Shown here piece by piece: positions 1 through 10,971 of a stretch of 64,000 nt of DNA. Below the pieces are notes generated by a model that was not told the DNA's origin, made no database searches, and was given only the letters and a program-made list of their open reading frames with translations. How positions within the stretch are numbered: position 1 is the stretch's first letter; each line of letters begins with the position of its first letter. Origin of the DNA: Brevundimonas sp. Root1279 (lineage in GTDB: Bacteria; Pseudomonadota; Alphaproteobacteria; Caulobacterales; Caulobacteraceae); NCBI RefSeq assembly GCF_001425945.1, contig NZ_LMEB01000005.1, positions 310,001 through 374,000 on the forward strand, given 5' to 3'. A program made the position numbers and the translations under genes.

Positions 1-2
1 TC

Positions 3-917
3 CACATCTGGAACTGGGACGAGTGGTCCCAGAAGAACGTCCCGGTGCCGATGATCACCGGCCACGAGTTCGCCGGCGAGATCGTCGCCATCGGCAAGGA
101 TGTCGACCGCCGCCTGAAGGTCGGCCAGCGCGTCTCGGCCGAAGGCCACGTCATCGACCTGAACTCGGAAGCGGCCCGCGCCGGCCATTTCCACCTCGAC
201 CCGGACACCCGCGGCATCGGCGTGAACCGCCAGGGCGCCTTCGCCGAATACGTCGTGGCCCCGGCCTTCAACGTCATCGAACTGCCCGACGACGTCCCCT
301 ATGAGATCGGCTCGATCCTCGATCCGTTCGGCAACGCCGTGCACACCGCCCAGCAGTTCGACCTGCTCGGCGAGGACGTGCTGGTCACCGGCGCGGGGCC
401 CATCGGCATGATGGCCGCCGCCGTCGCCCGCCACGCCGGCGCCCGCACCGTCGTCCTGACCGACATCAACGACTTCCGCCTCGAGCTGGCCCAGAAGGTC
501 GCGCCCGGCGTCCGCACGGTGAACACCACCAAGGAAGACCTTAAGGACGTCATGCACGAGCTGGGCCTCAAGGTCGGCTTCGACGTGGCGCTGGAGATGT
601 CGGGCTCGCCGATCGCCTTCAAGCAGTGCGTCGACACCCTGATCATGGGCGGCGGCATGGCCCTGCTGGGCATTCCGTCCAAGCCGATGGAGACCGACTG
701 GGGGACGATCATCCTCAAGGCCCTGACCATCAAGGGCGTCTACGGGCGCGAGATGTTCACCACCTGGCGCAAGATGCTGGGCCTGCTCAAGGCCGGCCTG
801 GACCTGCAGCCGCTCATCACTCACCAGATGAGCTACCAGCGCTTCGAAGAGGGCTTCGAGGCCATGCGGTCGGGTCAGTCGGGCAAGGTCGTGCTGGACT
901 GGAGCAAGGCGGCCTAG
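3..917 (+). CDS. tdh: L-threonine 3-dehydrogenase, 5' end cut by the window
   Basis: This NAD-dependent, zinc-dependent medium-chain dehydrogenase oxidises L-threonine to 2-amino-3-ketobutyrate in cytosolic threonine catabolism. About 305 residues are visible and read in frame from base 3; the family is about 341 residues, so some 35 N-terminal residues lie outside. [17 protein letters not shown] and the GHEFAG catalytic-zinc segment match the family almost residue for residue, as do the nucleotide-binding turn [11 protein letters not shown] and the C-terminal MRSGQSGKV. The structural-zinc lobe is odd: the four cysteines of the E. coli enzyme align with Asp, Ser, Ala and Asp around bases 156-200. 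The catalytic-site cysteine would lie upstream of the window. The usual partner kbl is not visible here. Identity is certain; loss of the structural zinc is my inference. Confidence 0.95.
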   Translation, partial: HIWNWDEWSQKNVPVPMITGHEFAGEIVAIGKDVDRRLKVGQRVSAEGHVIDLNSEAARAGHFHLDPDTRGIGVNRQGAFAEYVVAPAFNVIELPDDVPYEIGSILDPFGNAVHTAQQFDLLGEDVLVTGAGPIGMMAAAVARHAGARTVVLTDINDFRLELAQKVAPGVRTVNTTKEDLKDVMHELGLKVGFDVALEMSGSPIAFKQCVDTLIMGGGMALLGIPSKPMETDWGTIILKALTIKGVYGREMFTTWRKMLGLLKAGLDLQPLITHQMSYQRFEEGFEAMRSGQSGKVVLDWSKAA

Positions 918-928
918 TCCGCCGTCTC

Positions 929-1384
929 ATGACCGAACGGTCGCCCATTGTCGCCTTTCTGGAGGGGGAGGGGCCCGACTCGCGCGGGCGCACCCTGTTC
1001 CAGGTGCTGGGCATGGACAATGCGGCGCTGGAGCGGACGCACGACTTCATCCAGTGGCTGTTCCCGCTGCCGGAGCCGTCGTCGGCCGTGCCGGACGCGC
1101 CGGTCCTGAGCGCGGACGACGTGCAGGCGATCCACGACTCGGTCACGGCCCAGTGCGCCCTGGCCGCGGCCTCGGACCGGATGGACGCCTTCTATCGCAT
1201 GACCCACGACTGGCTCATGCCGAACGACCACAACCACCTGCGCATCACCCGCATCATCCGTTCATTGCGGATCCTGCGCGGCGACGTGGAGGCCGAGGCC
1301 TTCAAGGCCCAGATCCTGGCGCGGGTGGAAGCGACGCGGGCGCCCGTGAGCGCCCGCAGCCGCGGTTACTGGCAGACCGCTTAA
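929..1384 (+). CDS. Opioid growth factor receptor (OGFr_N)-type conserved domain protein
   Basis: A 151-residue soluble protein matching the bacterial OGFr_N-like family. Its function in bacteria is unknown; the name comes from the animal receptor that shares the fold. The diagnostic stretch is the GRTLFQVLGMD region followed by LERTHDFIQWLFPLPEPS, where the HDFIQWLFP signature sits about 35-45 residues in. The C-terminal half is helical, with ITRIIRSLRILRG. I chose the ATG at 929, 11 nt after the tdh stop, because conserved sequence begins right after it. It is probably co-transcribed with tdh. No signal peptide or membrane segment is visible. The domain call is solid; the role is open. Confidence 0.8.
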   Translation: MTERSPIVAFLEGEGPDSRGRTLFQVLGMDNAALERTHDFIQWLFPLPEPSSAVPDAPVLSADDVQAIHDSVTAQCALAAASDRMDAFYRMTHDWLMPNDHNHLRITRIIRSLRILRGDVEAEAFKAQILARVEATRAPVSARSRGYWQTA

Positions 1385-1773
1385 GCGGCCGCGGCTTCGT
1401 TCTTCTTCATCGTCGCCATGAAGACGATGATGACGAACAGCAACATCGAGCCGACCAGCATGACCTCCGAGACCGGCAGCAGCGGCATGAGCACCGGCTT
1501 GCCCAGCAGGATCAGGGCCAGCATTGGCATCGAGATCAGGAAGCCGAGCACCGACAGGCCGAAATGCAGCTTGGGCAGCCAGCCCTCGGCCGCGGCCGGG
1601 AACGAGCGGTAGAAGAGGCCGAACAGCATCATGGACGCGAAGCCGAGCAGGTTGATGTGGGCGTGCACCGGACGCAGCACGAAATCCTGGTTGGCGCCCA
1701 TCCAGACACCGAGACTCATGCCCACCAGGGCGGACAGCACACCGAGACGCAGAAAATTATTCGATACCGACAT
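1381..1773 (-). CDS. Small four-helix membrane protein, heme-copper-oxidase-subunit-I-like
   Basis: A 130-residue protein with about four hydrophobic segments (residues roughly 7-27, 35-55, 68-90 and 98-120). The start is the ATG at 1773, which has a strong GGAGGG ribosome site. The segment HAHINLLGFASMMLFGLFYR resembles the helix of heme-copper oxidase and NorB-type subunits that carries a conserved His-x-His/Asn-Leu-Leu-Gly pattern, so heme or metal contact is conceivable. It is far too short to be an oxidase and no partner subunit is nearby. It ends 4 nt inside the OGFr gene on the other strand. Best treated as a conserved inner-membrane protein of unknown role. Confidence 0.7.
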   Translation of the reverse strand: MSVSNNFLRLGVLSALVGMSLGVWMGANQDFVLRPVHAHINLLGFASMMLFGLFYRSFPAAAEGWLPKLHFGLSVLGFLISMPMLALILLGKPVLMPLLPVSEVMLVGSMLLFVIIVFMATMKKNEAAAA

Positions 1774-1845
1774 GGTTTGGGTCCCTCCGACATTTCGGGC
1801 GGCTCGTAGACCGCCGTTCTCCCCGGGACTCAAGTTACAACAGCG

Positions 1846-2847
1846 TTAGCTCAATGTCTTGATCAGGGCTTTCTCGAAGCTCTGGGCCTCGGGGCCGGGC
1901 AGGGCGCCGGGAAGGTCTCCCGCCTCGAACAGCTCGAAGACCTTAGGGTGGACATAGGACGAGCGACACACCGTCGGCGTGTTGCCGAGCAGGCCGGCGA
2001 CGGCCTTCACGCAGACGGTGATCTTCTTCTTCGCATCGGTGGGCGAGGTCGGCGGCTCCATTTCGCGCAAGGCCCGCGCCGCCGACACGGTGCCGGCCCA
2101 GGTGCGGAAGTCCTTGGCCGAGAACTGCTCGCCCATGGCCTCGCGGATGTAGGCGTTCACGTCGTCCGAGGTGATCGGACACAGGTCGCCGTCGGGCCCC
2201 CGATATTTGAACAGCTGCCGTCCCGGCAGTTCGTTGAGGCCGCGCACGACCGTGGCGAGCCGCCGGTCGCGCACCCGCACCTCGTGCTCAACTCCGCTCT
2301 TGCCGCGGAACGAGAAGTTCAGAGCCGTTCCGTCCATCTCCAGGTGCCGCTTGTGCAGGGTGGTCAGGCCGTAGGAGCGGTTCTGCTTGGCGTACTGGGC
2401 GTTGCCGACCCGGATCAGGCTGATCTCCAGCAGCCGCACCGCCGTGGCCAGGACCTTGTCGCGGCACGGACCTCGCTTGTTGAGGTCCGCCTCGACCCGC
2501 TTGCGAAGCTTCGGAAGAGCGCGGGCGAAGTCGGACAGGCGGTCGAACTTGGTCTCGGCGGCGTGGCTGCTCCAGCCCGGGTGGTAGCGGTACTGTTTGC
2601 GGCCCTTCACGTCCCGGCCGATGGCCTGGATGTGCCCGGTGGCGCGCGGGCAGATCCAGACGTCCGTCCACGCCGGCGGGATGGCGAGGGCGCGGATGCG
2701 GTCCAGCACCTTCTCGTCGCGGATCAGGTCGCCGTTCTTGTCGTGGTAGGCGAAGCCCTTGCCCGAGGCGGTGCGCTTGATCCCGGGCATTTCGTCGCTG
2801 CACCAGGTCAGGCCCTGGGGGATGTCGGCCGGGTCGAGGACGGTCAC
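1846..2847 (-). CDS. DNA topoisomerase IB (poxvirus/eukaryote type)
   Basis: A 333-residue monomeric type IB topoisomerase, expected to relax supercoils through a 3'-phosphotyrosyl intermediate. The N-terminal domain contains IPPAWTDVWICP and GHIQAIGRDVKGRKQYRYH, both hallmarks of bacterial TopIB. The catalytic domain has RVGNAQYAKQNRSYGLTTL, the RTWAGT segment with its active-site Arg, and SSYVHPKV, whose Tyr is the expected nucleophile. I chose the GTG at 2847 because its GTGA overlaps the TGA stop of the upstream gene and homology begins there; an ATG at 2913 would add 22 non-conserved residues. The pair is translationally coupled. Confidence 0.92.
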   Translation of the reverse strand: MTVLDPADIPQGLTWCSDEMPGIKRTASGKGFAYHDKNGDLIRDEKVLDRIRALAIPPAWTDVWICPRATGHIQAIGRDVKGRKQYRYHPGWSSHAAETKFDRLSDFARALPKLRKRVEADLNKRGPCRDKVLATAVRLLEISLIRVGNAQYAKQNRSYGLTTLHKRHLEMDGTALNFSFRGKSGVEHEVRVRDRRLATVVRGLNELPGRQLFKYRGPDGDLCPITSDDVNAYIREAMGEQFSAKDFRTWAGTVSAARALREMEPPTSPTDAKKKITVCVKAVAGLLGNTPTVCRSSYVHPKVFELFEAGDLPGALPGPEAQSFEKALIKTLS

Positions 2848-3188
2848 CCCTGCGCCTCGCGCAGCCGGGCCCTCAGGCCGTTGATCCATTCGCGGCCCGG
2901 ATCGCCGCCCCACAGCAGCCAGGCGATGTAGCCCGCCGACGGTTTCTTGGGGTTGGCCCAGTCTCGGCCGTGCTTGTCGACCGCGTGGCGGGCGAAATAG
3001 CTGTACATCGACTTGATGTCGCGATCGCTGACCGTGCGCCGATCGCTCAGCTGTTCGGCCCGGCGCTCGCCGACCTCGGTGCCGCCGCGGCCGTGCTCCT
3101 CGCGCAGCGCCAGCCCGCGCGCCGCCTGGGCCGCCACGGTCGCGGGCGGGGTGCGGTCTTCGTCGGACAGGGCGGGGTGGTCGATCAT
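2844..3188 (-). CDS. Conserved hypothetical protein, coupled to topoisomerase IB
   Basis: A 114-residue soluble, charged protein whose stop overlaps the start of the topoisomerase gene by 4 nt, implying coupled translation. The N-terminal half is low complexity and rich in Arg, Glu and Ala. The C-terminal half looks conserved: DRDIKSMYSYFARHAVDKHG, then PSAGYIAWLLWGGDPGREWI. A similar 'SAG.IAW..WGGD.G..W' block occurs in small phage-associated and stress-related proteins, but I cannot assign a function. The ATG at 3188 follows a weak GAGAG site. No cysteines, membrane segments or signal peptide. Confidence 0.65.
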   Translation of the reverse strand: MIDHPALSDEDRTPPATVAAQAARGLALREEHGRGGTEVGERRAEQLSDRRTVSDRDIKSMYSYFARHAVDKHGRDWANPKKPSAGYIAWLLWGGDPGREWINGLRARLREAQG

Positions 3189-3275
3189 CGTCGGCTCTCG
3201 TCGGGCTTGCGCAACGACAGGAGGTCCCCGCCGGTTCCGGCTTGACCCCGCGCCCGGCGCGGGGGAGAGCGACGC

Positions 3276-4097
3276 ATGAATTATCGCCACAGCTTCCACG
3301 CCGGAAACTTCGCCGACCTGGTCAAGCACGCCCTGATGTTGTGGCTGCTGGAGCGCCGCCAGGCCTCCGGCCCGGTGACCGTCATCGACACTCATGCCGG
3401 GGCCGGCGTCTACGACCTGACCGGCGACGCCGTGCGCTCCAAGGAGGCCGAGGCGGGGGTGGCCCGCCTTATGGCCGCCGAGGGCCGTCCGCCGCTGATC
3501 GAGGCCCTGGCCGCCGAGGTCGCCAAGCTGAACCCCCGCGGCGGGGTCGGCCTCTATCCGGGCTCGCCCCTGCTGGTCGCCGGCCGTCTGCGCCGCGACG
3601 ACCGCTACGTCGGCTTCGAGCTGAACCCGCCGGTGGTCGAGCTGCTGGAGGAGGCGCTGGCGCCCTTCCCGGCGGCCGAGGCGAGGGCTGGCGACGGCTA
3701 TGACCAGGCCCAGGCGGAGGCGGCGCGGACCAAGGGCGGCTTCGTGCTGATCGATCCGCCGTTCGAGCGCCCCGACGACTACATGCGGGCCGCCGAGACC
3801 GGCGCCGCCATCGTCCGCGCCGACCCGCGCGCCCTGGTGGCCATCTGGACCCCGCTGAAGGACATGGAGACCTTCGACGGCTTCCTGCGCCGGCTGGACC
3901 AGCAGGGGGCCAAACGGGTGCTGGTGGCCGAGGCGCGCCTGCGGCCGCTGACCAATCCGATGAAGATGAACGGCTGCGCCATGGTGGTGCTCAATGCACC
4001 CGCCGGCGCGGAAGCGGCCGCGGCCGAGATCTGCGGCTGGGTCGCCGGTACGCTCGGCGAGTCGGGGGCGCGGTCCGAGGTCTGGACCACGGGCTAG
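3276..4097 (+). CDS. rlmJ: 23S rRNA (adenine(2030)-N6)-methyltransferase
   Basis: SAM-dependent methyltransferase that modifies A2030 of 23S rRNA; 273 residues, close to the family's usual 280. The N-terminal signature MNYRHSFHAGNFADLVKH is nearly invariant in RlmJ. The SAM-binding loop is VIDTHAGAGVYDL, and the catalytic N6-adenine motif is DPPFE near residue 160, followed by the conserved WTPLKD segment. A GGGGGAG site lies just upstream of the ATG. It is divergent from the TopIB pair (87 nt apart) and convergent with the ABM-domain gene. Non-essential in E. coli, where it affects ribosome maturation only mildly. Confidence 0.95.
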   Translation: MNYRHSFHAGNFADLVKHALMLWLLERRQASGPVTVIDTHAGAGVYDLTGDAVRSKEAEAGVARLMAAEGRPPLIEALAAEVAKLNPRGGVGLYPGSPLLVAGRLRRDDRYVGFELNPPVVELLEEALAPFPAAEARAGDGYDQAQAEAARTKGGFVLIDPPFERPDDYMRAAETGAAIVRADPRALVAIWTPLKDMETFDGFLRRLDQQGAKRVLVAEARLRPLTNPMKMNGCAMVVLNAPAGAEAAAAEICGWVAGTLGESGARSEVWTTG

Positions 4098-4107
4098 GCC
4101 CGGCCGC

Positions 4108-4416
4108 CTAATCGATCACTTCGCCCGGCTCATAGAGGTGCGGTTCGAAGGTCGCGATGGCGGTTATCGGCTCCATGATCTGCATCACGGACGGATGGCG
4201 CGCCATGGCCTTCCAGTCCTCGCGCGAGCGCCAGATCGAATGCACGGCCGCCACCCGGCCGTTCAGCCCGCGGTGCACGGTGGCCGAGACGAAGCCGTCC
4301 AACGCTCTCTGGGCCTGGAGCATCTGGGTCAGGTGCTCCATCAGCGCGTCCAGCTTCTCGGGCTGGCAGCGATAGACGTTGATGAGGACGACGGGCGCAA
4401 GCTCGGCTTCGGTCAT
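4108..4416 (-). CDS. ABM (antibiotic biosynthesis monooxygenase)-domain protein
   Basis: A 102-residue single-domain protein of the ferredoxin-like ABM superfamily: a beta strand (VVLINVYRCQPEK), a helix, then FVSATVHRGLNGRVAAVHSIWRSREDWKAM and a C-terminal strand with FEPHLYEP. The 'W.s.edw.a...hp' pattern is typical of the domain. Members range from cofactor-free monooxygenases to haem-degrading and unassigned stress proteins, so the substrate cannot be read from sequence. GAGGAG precedes the ATG. Monocistronic and convergent with rlmJ. Confidence 0.75.
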   Translation of the reverse strand: MTEAELAPVVLINVYRCQPEKLDALMEHLTQMLQAQRALDGFVSATVHRGLNGRVAAVHSIWRSREDWKAMARHPSVMQIMEPITAIATFEPHLYEPGEVID

Positions 4417-4491
4417 GGCGGCTCCTCTAACGGATCAGGCTTTGCGCGTCTTGTGTGACGGCCCATATCGGGGCGGATCGAGGAGCACGCC

Positions 4492-5187
4492 ATGACCCGC
4501 ATCGCCATCCTGAAGACCGGCGGACCGCCGCCCGCCCTTTCCGAGGCCCACGGCGATTACCCGGCCATGTTCCGGACCCTGCTCGGCAATGGCTTCAGCT
4601 ACACCGCCTTCGACGTCCAGGCGCACGAGTGGCCGGACCCGGTGGCGTTCGACGGGGCGATCATCACCGGCTCCTCGGCGGGGGTCTACGAAAAGGACGC
4701 CTGGATCGAGGCTCTGCTGGACTGGATCCGCATGGCCCGCGGCGAGCTGCGCATGGTCGGGGTCTGCTTCGGCCACCAGGCCATGGCTCAGGCGCTGGGC
4801 GGCCGGGTCGAGAAATCCGATCTCGGTTGGGGCGTCGGCCTGCACCGCTATGAGGTGATCACCGACGAGCCATGGATGACCCCGCCGGGGATCTCGCTCG
4901 CCATGCCCGCCTCGCACCAGGACCAGGTGGTCGAGAAGCCGCCCGAGGCCCGGGTCTGGCTGACCAGCGACTTCGCGCCCCTGGCCGGGTTGGCCTGGGG
5001 CGACGACCTGATCACCATGCAGGGCCATCCGGAGTTCACGCCGGCCTATGCGTCGGCGCTGACCGGCGGGCGCCGTGATCGCATCGACCCGGCCCTGGTC
5101 GACGAGGCCCTGGCCAGCCTCAAGGAGCCGGACGACCGGGCCCTGGCCGGCGAATGGATCCGTCGCTTCCTGTCCGCGCCGCGTTGA
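4492..5187 (+). CDS. Class I glutamine amidotransferase, GMP-synthase-like
   Basis: A 231-residue stand-alone GATase1 domain. The nucleophile elbow VCFGHQ puts Cys at residue 92, and GHPEF supplies His179 and Glu181, so the catalytic triad is complete. There is no synthetase partner in the polypeptide or next door, so the substrate is unknown. Stand-alone enzymes of this type include gamma-glutamyl hydrolases that act on gamma-glutamyl polyamines or unusual dipeptides. The ATG at 4492 has GAGGAG 7 nt upstream. No signal peptide, so cytosolic. Alternative: a GuaA-like domain of degenerate role, less likely given the intact triad. Confidence 0.85.
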   Translation: MTRIAILKTGGPPPALSEAHGDYPAMFRTLLGNGFSYTAFDVQAHEWPDPVAFDGAIITGSSAGVYEKDAWIEALLDWIRMARGELRMVGVCFGHQAMAQALGGRVEKSDLGWGVGLHRYEVITDEPWMTPPGISLAMPASHQDQVVEKPPEARVWLTSDFAPLAGLAWGDDLITMQGHPEFTPAYASALTGGRRDRIDPALVDEALASLKEPDDRALAGEWIRRFLSAPR

Positions 5188-5249
5188 CGCCGGCGTAAAC
5201 CTTACGAAACGAATGTCGTGCGACGTAGGCGGGTCAAGTCGGGCCCTTC

Positions 5250-7757
<2,508 letters not shown>

Positions 7758-7758
7758 C

Positions 7759-8631
7759 TCAGGGCCACTTCACCACCGGGGGCATGGAGCTGAGGATCGA
7801 ATCGACGTTGCCGCCGGTCTTGAGCCCGAACATCGTGCCGCGGTCGTAGAGCAGGTTGAACTCCACGTAGCGGCCGCGCCGCACGAGCTGCTCCTCGCGC
7901 TCTTCCTGCGTCCAGGCTTCGGTCATGCGGCGGCCGACGATGGCGCTGTACGCGGCCAGGAAGGCCTCGCCGACGTCGCGGGTGAAGGCGAAGTCCCGCT
8001 GATAGTCGCCGCTGTCGTGGTGGTCGTAGAAGATGCCGCCCGTGCCGCGCGGCTCCTTGCGGTGGGCCAGCCAGAAATACTCGTCGCACCAGGCCTTGAA
8101 CTTCGCATGCCAGTCCGGGTGGTGGGCGTCGCAGGCGGCCTGCAGGGCGGCGTGGAAGTCGATCGTGTCGGGCGCGTCTTGGCGGCGGTCGACGTCGAGC
8201 ACCGGGGTCAGGTCGGCCCCGCCGCCGAACCAGCTCTGGGTCGTGGCGATGAAGCGGGTGTTCATATGCACGGCCGGCACGCGCGGGCTGACCGGATGGG
8301 CGATCAGGCTGATGCCGGTGGCGAAGAAGCGCGGGTCCTCGGCGGCGCCGGGCACCGACCTGGCGTAGTCCGCCGGGAAGCTGCCGTGAACGGTCGAGAC
8401 GTGCACGCCGACCTTTTCGAACAGGCGGCCGTGCATCATCCCCATCACCCCGCCGCCGCCCTCAGGCCGGTCCCAGGGCGTGCGCACGAAGCGGCCGGGC
8501 TCGCCGGGGAAGAGGTCGGCGGGGGCGGCGTCCTCAAGGGCTTCGAAGCCGGCGTGGATGCGGTCGCGCAGGCTTTCGAACCAGGCCCGGGTCTCGGTCT
8601 TCTTCTGATCAAGGGTGACGGCGTCGGACAT
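7759..8631 (-). CDS. hemF: Oxygen-dependent coproporphyrinogen III oxidase
   Basis: Converts coproporphyrinogen III to protoporphyrinogen IX by oxidative decarboxylation of two propionates, a haem biosynthesis step needing O2. 290 residues, typical for HemF. Family blocks include [20 protein letters not shown], the region around [30 protein letters not shown], the FDYDHHD-like segment [18 protein letters not shown], and [20 protein letters not shown] chose the ATG at 8631 giving [11 protein letters not shown]; an ATG at 8667 adds only unconserved residues. Tail-to-tail with the kinase gene, 1 nt between stops. Confidence 0.96.
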   Translation of the reverse strand: MSDAVTLDQKKTETRAWFESLRDRIHAGFEALEDAAPADLFPGEPGRFVRTPWDRPEGGGGVMGMMHGRLFEKVGVHVSTVHGSFPADYARSVPGAAEDPRFFATGISLIAHPVSPRVPAVHMNTRFIATTQSWFGGGADLTPVLDVDRRQDAPDTIDFHAALQAACDAHHPDWHAKFKAWCDEYFWLAHRKEPRGTGGIFYDHHDSGDYQRDFAFTRDVGEAFLAAYSAIVGRRMTEAWTQEEREEQLVRRGRYVEFNLLYDRGTMFGLKTGGNVDSILSSMPPVVKWP

Positions 8632-8701
8632 GGTCGCGCTTGAACCATGCCAGGCGCGCGCCGTCACCTCCCTGCGACGCCCCGTCGCTCACGTGTCCGC
8701 C

Positions 8702-9529
8702 CTAGAAGGCGAACTCGAGATAGACCGCGGGACCGCTGAACTCGTAGTCCATGCGTCCGGTCCAGTCGTCCTTGGTCACGTCCACGCCATAGTCGACGAA
8801 GCGATACATCGCCCCGATGCCGACGTTCCTGTGGAAGCGATAGGAGACCTGGACCTGGGCGTTGGTGATGTCGCCGTCGTAGTCGCCGTAGGACAGCGAC
8901 ATATAATCGACCCGGCCGTTGACGGTGACCTTGGGGTAGATTTCCCAGTTGGCGTAGAGGCCGACGGTCGGCAGAGGCGCGAGGAACTGCTTCTGGCGCC
9001 GTTCGGTGTTGATCGCCGCATTGCCGACGCGCGCCTCGCCCTGCAGCCGCAGGTCGAAGTCGGTGGCGTGCAGGCCCAGCGAAGCGCCGGCTTCCCAGAC
9101 GTCATTCTTGACGAAGGAATAGCCGAGGGTCAGCCGGTAGACGTCGGTGTTCATCTCGCTGTCGACGGTGACCGAGGCCGGGAAGACGACGTCGTCGAAG
9201 ACGAGTTCGCGGCCGATCGTGGTCGAAGCGTCCCGGTCCAGGGAATAGAAGTCCGCCCCGATGATGAAGCGGTCCGTGACGCGCCAACCTGCGCTGACCG
9301 AGGGCAGGAATTTGTTGTCGTCCATGGCGAGATCGGACTCGAAGTCGATCTCCGTGCCGACCTGCTGTCCCAGCACCGAGTTCACCCGGGCGTGGGTGTC
9401 GATATCCGCCGAATAGCCGGCGATCTGGATCCAGGCCCGGTCGTCCAGCGCCTGGGCGGCGGCAGGTTGTGCAATGCAGACGATGGCGGCCCCCGCCGCT
9501 CCGAATACGATCCCCTTGGCCAGTCTCAT
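8702..9529 (-). CDS. Outer-membrane beta-barrel protein, small OmpW/OmpA-barrel-like
   Basis: A 275-residue secreted protein with signal peptide 1-26 (ending AQPAAAQA) followed by alternating amphipathic strands. Examples are VSAGWRVTDRFIIGADFYSL, VYRLTLGYSFV, WEAGASLGLHATDFDLRLQG and VQVSYRFHRNVGIGAMYRFV. The chain ends in a strand with C-terminal Phe (AVYLEFAF), the signature recognised by the BAM machinery. Strand count suggests an 8-10 strand barrel, and there are no plug or OmpA peptidoglycan-binding domains. A very strong AAGGAGGAG site precedes the ATG. Monocistronic; the 173 nt to the divergent dipeptidase gene must hold both promoters. Confidence 0.8.
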   Translation of the reverse strand: MRLAKGIVFGAAGAAIVCIAQPAAAQALDDRAWIQIAGYSADIDTHARVNSVLGQQVGTEIDFESDLAMDDNKFLPSVSAGWRVTDRFIIGADFYSLDRDASTTIGRELVFDDVVFPASVTVDSEMNTDVYRLTLGYSFVKNDVWEAGASLGLHATDFDLRLQGEARVGNAAINTERRQKQFLAPLPTVGLYANWEIYPKVTVNGRVDYMSLSYGDYDGDITNAQVQVSYRFHRNVGIGAMYRFVDYGVDVTKDDWTGRMDYEFSGPAVYLEFAF

Positions 9530-9702
9530 TGGCTCTCCTCCTTAGGCGGCGAAGCAAAGGATACGCCGCCGTCCGAACGCCGGTATCAGGCGAAACCCGG
9601 AGACAAAGGCGATGCGGTCCCGTCGTGGCTCCGATGCACAAGGCGGGTTTGACGACGCCGCCGCGTCTGCCACTGTCCCGCTTCGTTGACCGGGAGTTCC
9701 TC

Positions 9703-10968
9703 ATGCTTCGCGCCGCCCTGCTGACCACCGCCGCCCTGCTGGCCGCCACTCCTGCGCTGGCCCAGAATTCCGACGACGCCGGTGAGGCGCGGGCTCGGCG
9801 CATCCTGGAGCGCACGCCGTTGATCGACGGCCACAACGACCTGCCCTGGGCCCTGCGCCAGACCTACGGCAACGATCCCTATCGCGTGGACCTGACCACC
9901 AATCTGGACGCCTCGACCGAGTTGCACACCGACATCCCGCGCCTGCGCGAAGGCGGCGTCGGCGGTCAGTTCTGGTCGGTCTATGTCCCGGCCACTCTGG
10001 CGCCCGTCGAGGCCGCCAAGGCCACCTTCGAACAGATCGACACGGTCAAGCGCATCGTCGCCGCCCATCCGGACGTGTTCGAACTGGCGACGACCGCGAA
10101 CGACATCCAGCGCATCCACCGCCGCGGCAAGATCGCCTCGCTGATCGGCATGGAGGGCGGGTATTCGATCGACGACTCCCTGGGTCTGCTGCGCGAGTTC
10201 CACGATGCCGGGGCCCGCTACATGACCCTGACCCACTCCAAGACCACGACCTGGGCCGACAGCGCCACCGATGCGCCCAAGTGGGGCGGCCTGTCGCCCT
10301 TCGGCGAGCAGGTGGTCAAGGAGATGAACCGGCTCGGGATGATGGTCGACCTCAGTCACGTCTCCGAAGAGACCATGCTGGACGCCATGCGGGTGTCCGA
10401 GGCGCCGGTGATCTTCTCTCACTCCTCCGCGCGGGCGGTGACCGATCATCCGCGCAACGTGCCCGACAGCGTGCTGCGCCTGATGCCCGAGGACGGAGGA
10501 GTGGTCATGGTCACCTTCGTGCCCGGCTTCATCAGCGAGGAGGTCCGCGCCTGGGGCGCCGCTCGCGCCGCCGAGGACGCCCGGCTGAAGTCGCTGCACC
10601 CGGGCGACCCCAAGGCGGTCACCGACGGCGTCGCCGCCTGGACCGCCGCCCATCCGACGCCGCGCGCGTCGATCGACGACGTCGTCGCCCACATTCAGCA
10701 TGTCCGCGACGTAGCCGGGGTCGACCATGTCGGCCTGGGCGGCGATTTCGACGGGGTCGGCGCCTTGCCGGTCGGGGTCGAGGGCGTCGACGCCTATCCG
10801 GGCATCCTCGCCGCCCTGCTGGCCAAGGGCTGGACCGAGGCCGACATCCGCAAACTGTCCGGCGAGAACGTCCTGCGCGTCATGCGCCAGGTCGAAGCGG
10901 TGGCGCAGGGCCAGCGCGCCGAGCGGCCGAACTTGGCGGCCCTGCCCGCCGACGGCGCGCCGGAATAG
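9703..10968 (+). CDS. Secreted membrane-dipeptidase family (M19) zinc dipeptidase
   Basis: Peptidase family M19 cleaves dipeptides, including D-residue-containing ones, with a binuclear zinc site. 421 residues with a signal peptide (MLRAALLTT to ATPALAQ), hence periplasmic. Metal-site motifs are in order: LIDGHNDLPW (first His and Asp ligands), GMEGGYSID (bridging Glu), MVDLSHVSEETM, VIFSHSSARAV, and DHVGLGGDFDGV. The C-terminal KLSGENVLRVMRQVE is also standard. I chose the ATG at 9703 because it begins the signal peptide and has CGGGAG 5 nt upstream. Possible role: recovery of peptides from the periplasm or cell-wall turnover. Confidence 0.92.
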   Translation: MLRAALLTTAALLAATPALAQNSDDAGEARARRILERTPLIDGHNDLPWALRQTYGNDPYRVDLTTNLDASTELHTDIPRLREGGVGGQFWSVYVPATLAPVEAAKATFEQIDTVKRIVAAHPDVFELATTANDIQRIHRRGKIASLIGMEGGYSIDDSLGLLREFHDAGARYMTLTHSKTTTWADSATDAPKWGGLSPFGEQVVKEMNRLGMMVDLSHVSEETMLDAMRVSEAPVIFSHSSARAVTDHPRNVPDSVLRLMPEDGGVVMVTFVPGFISEEVRAWGAARAAEDARLKSLHPGDPKAVTDGVAAWTAAHPTPRASIDDVVAHIQHVRDVAGVDHVGLGGDFDGVGALPVGVEGVDAYPGILAALLAKGWTEADIRKLSGENVLRVMRQVEAVAQGQRAERPNLAALPADGAPE

Positions 10969-10971
10969 CCT

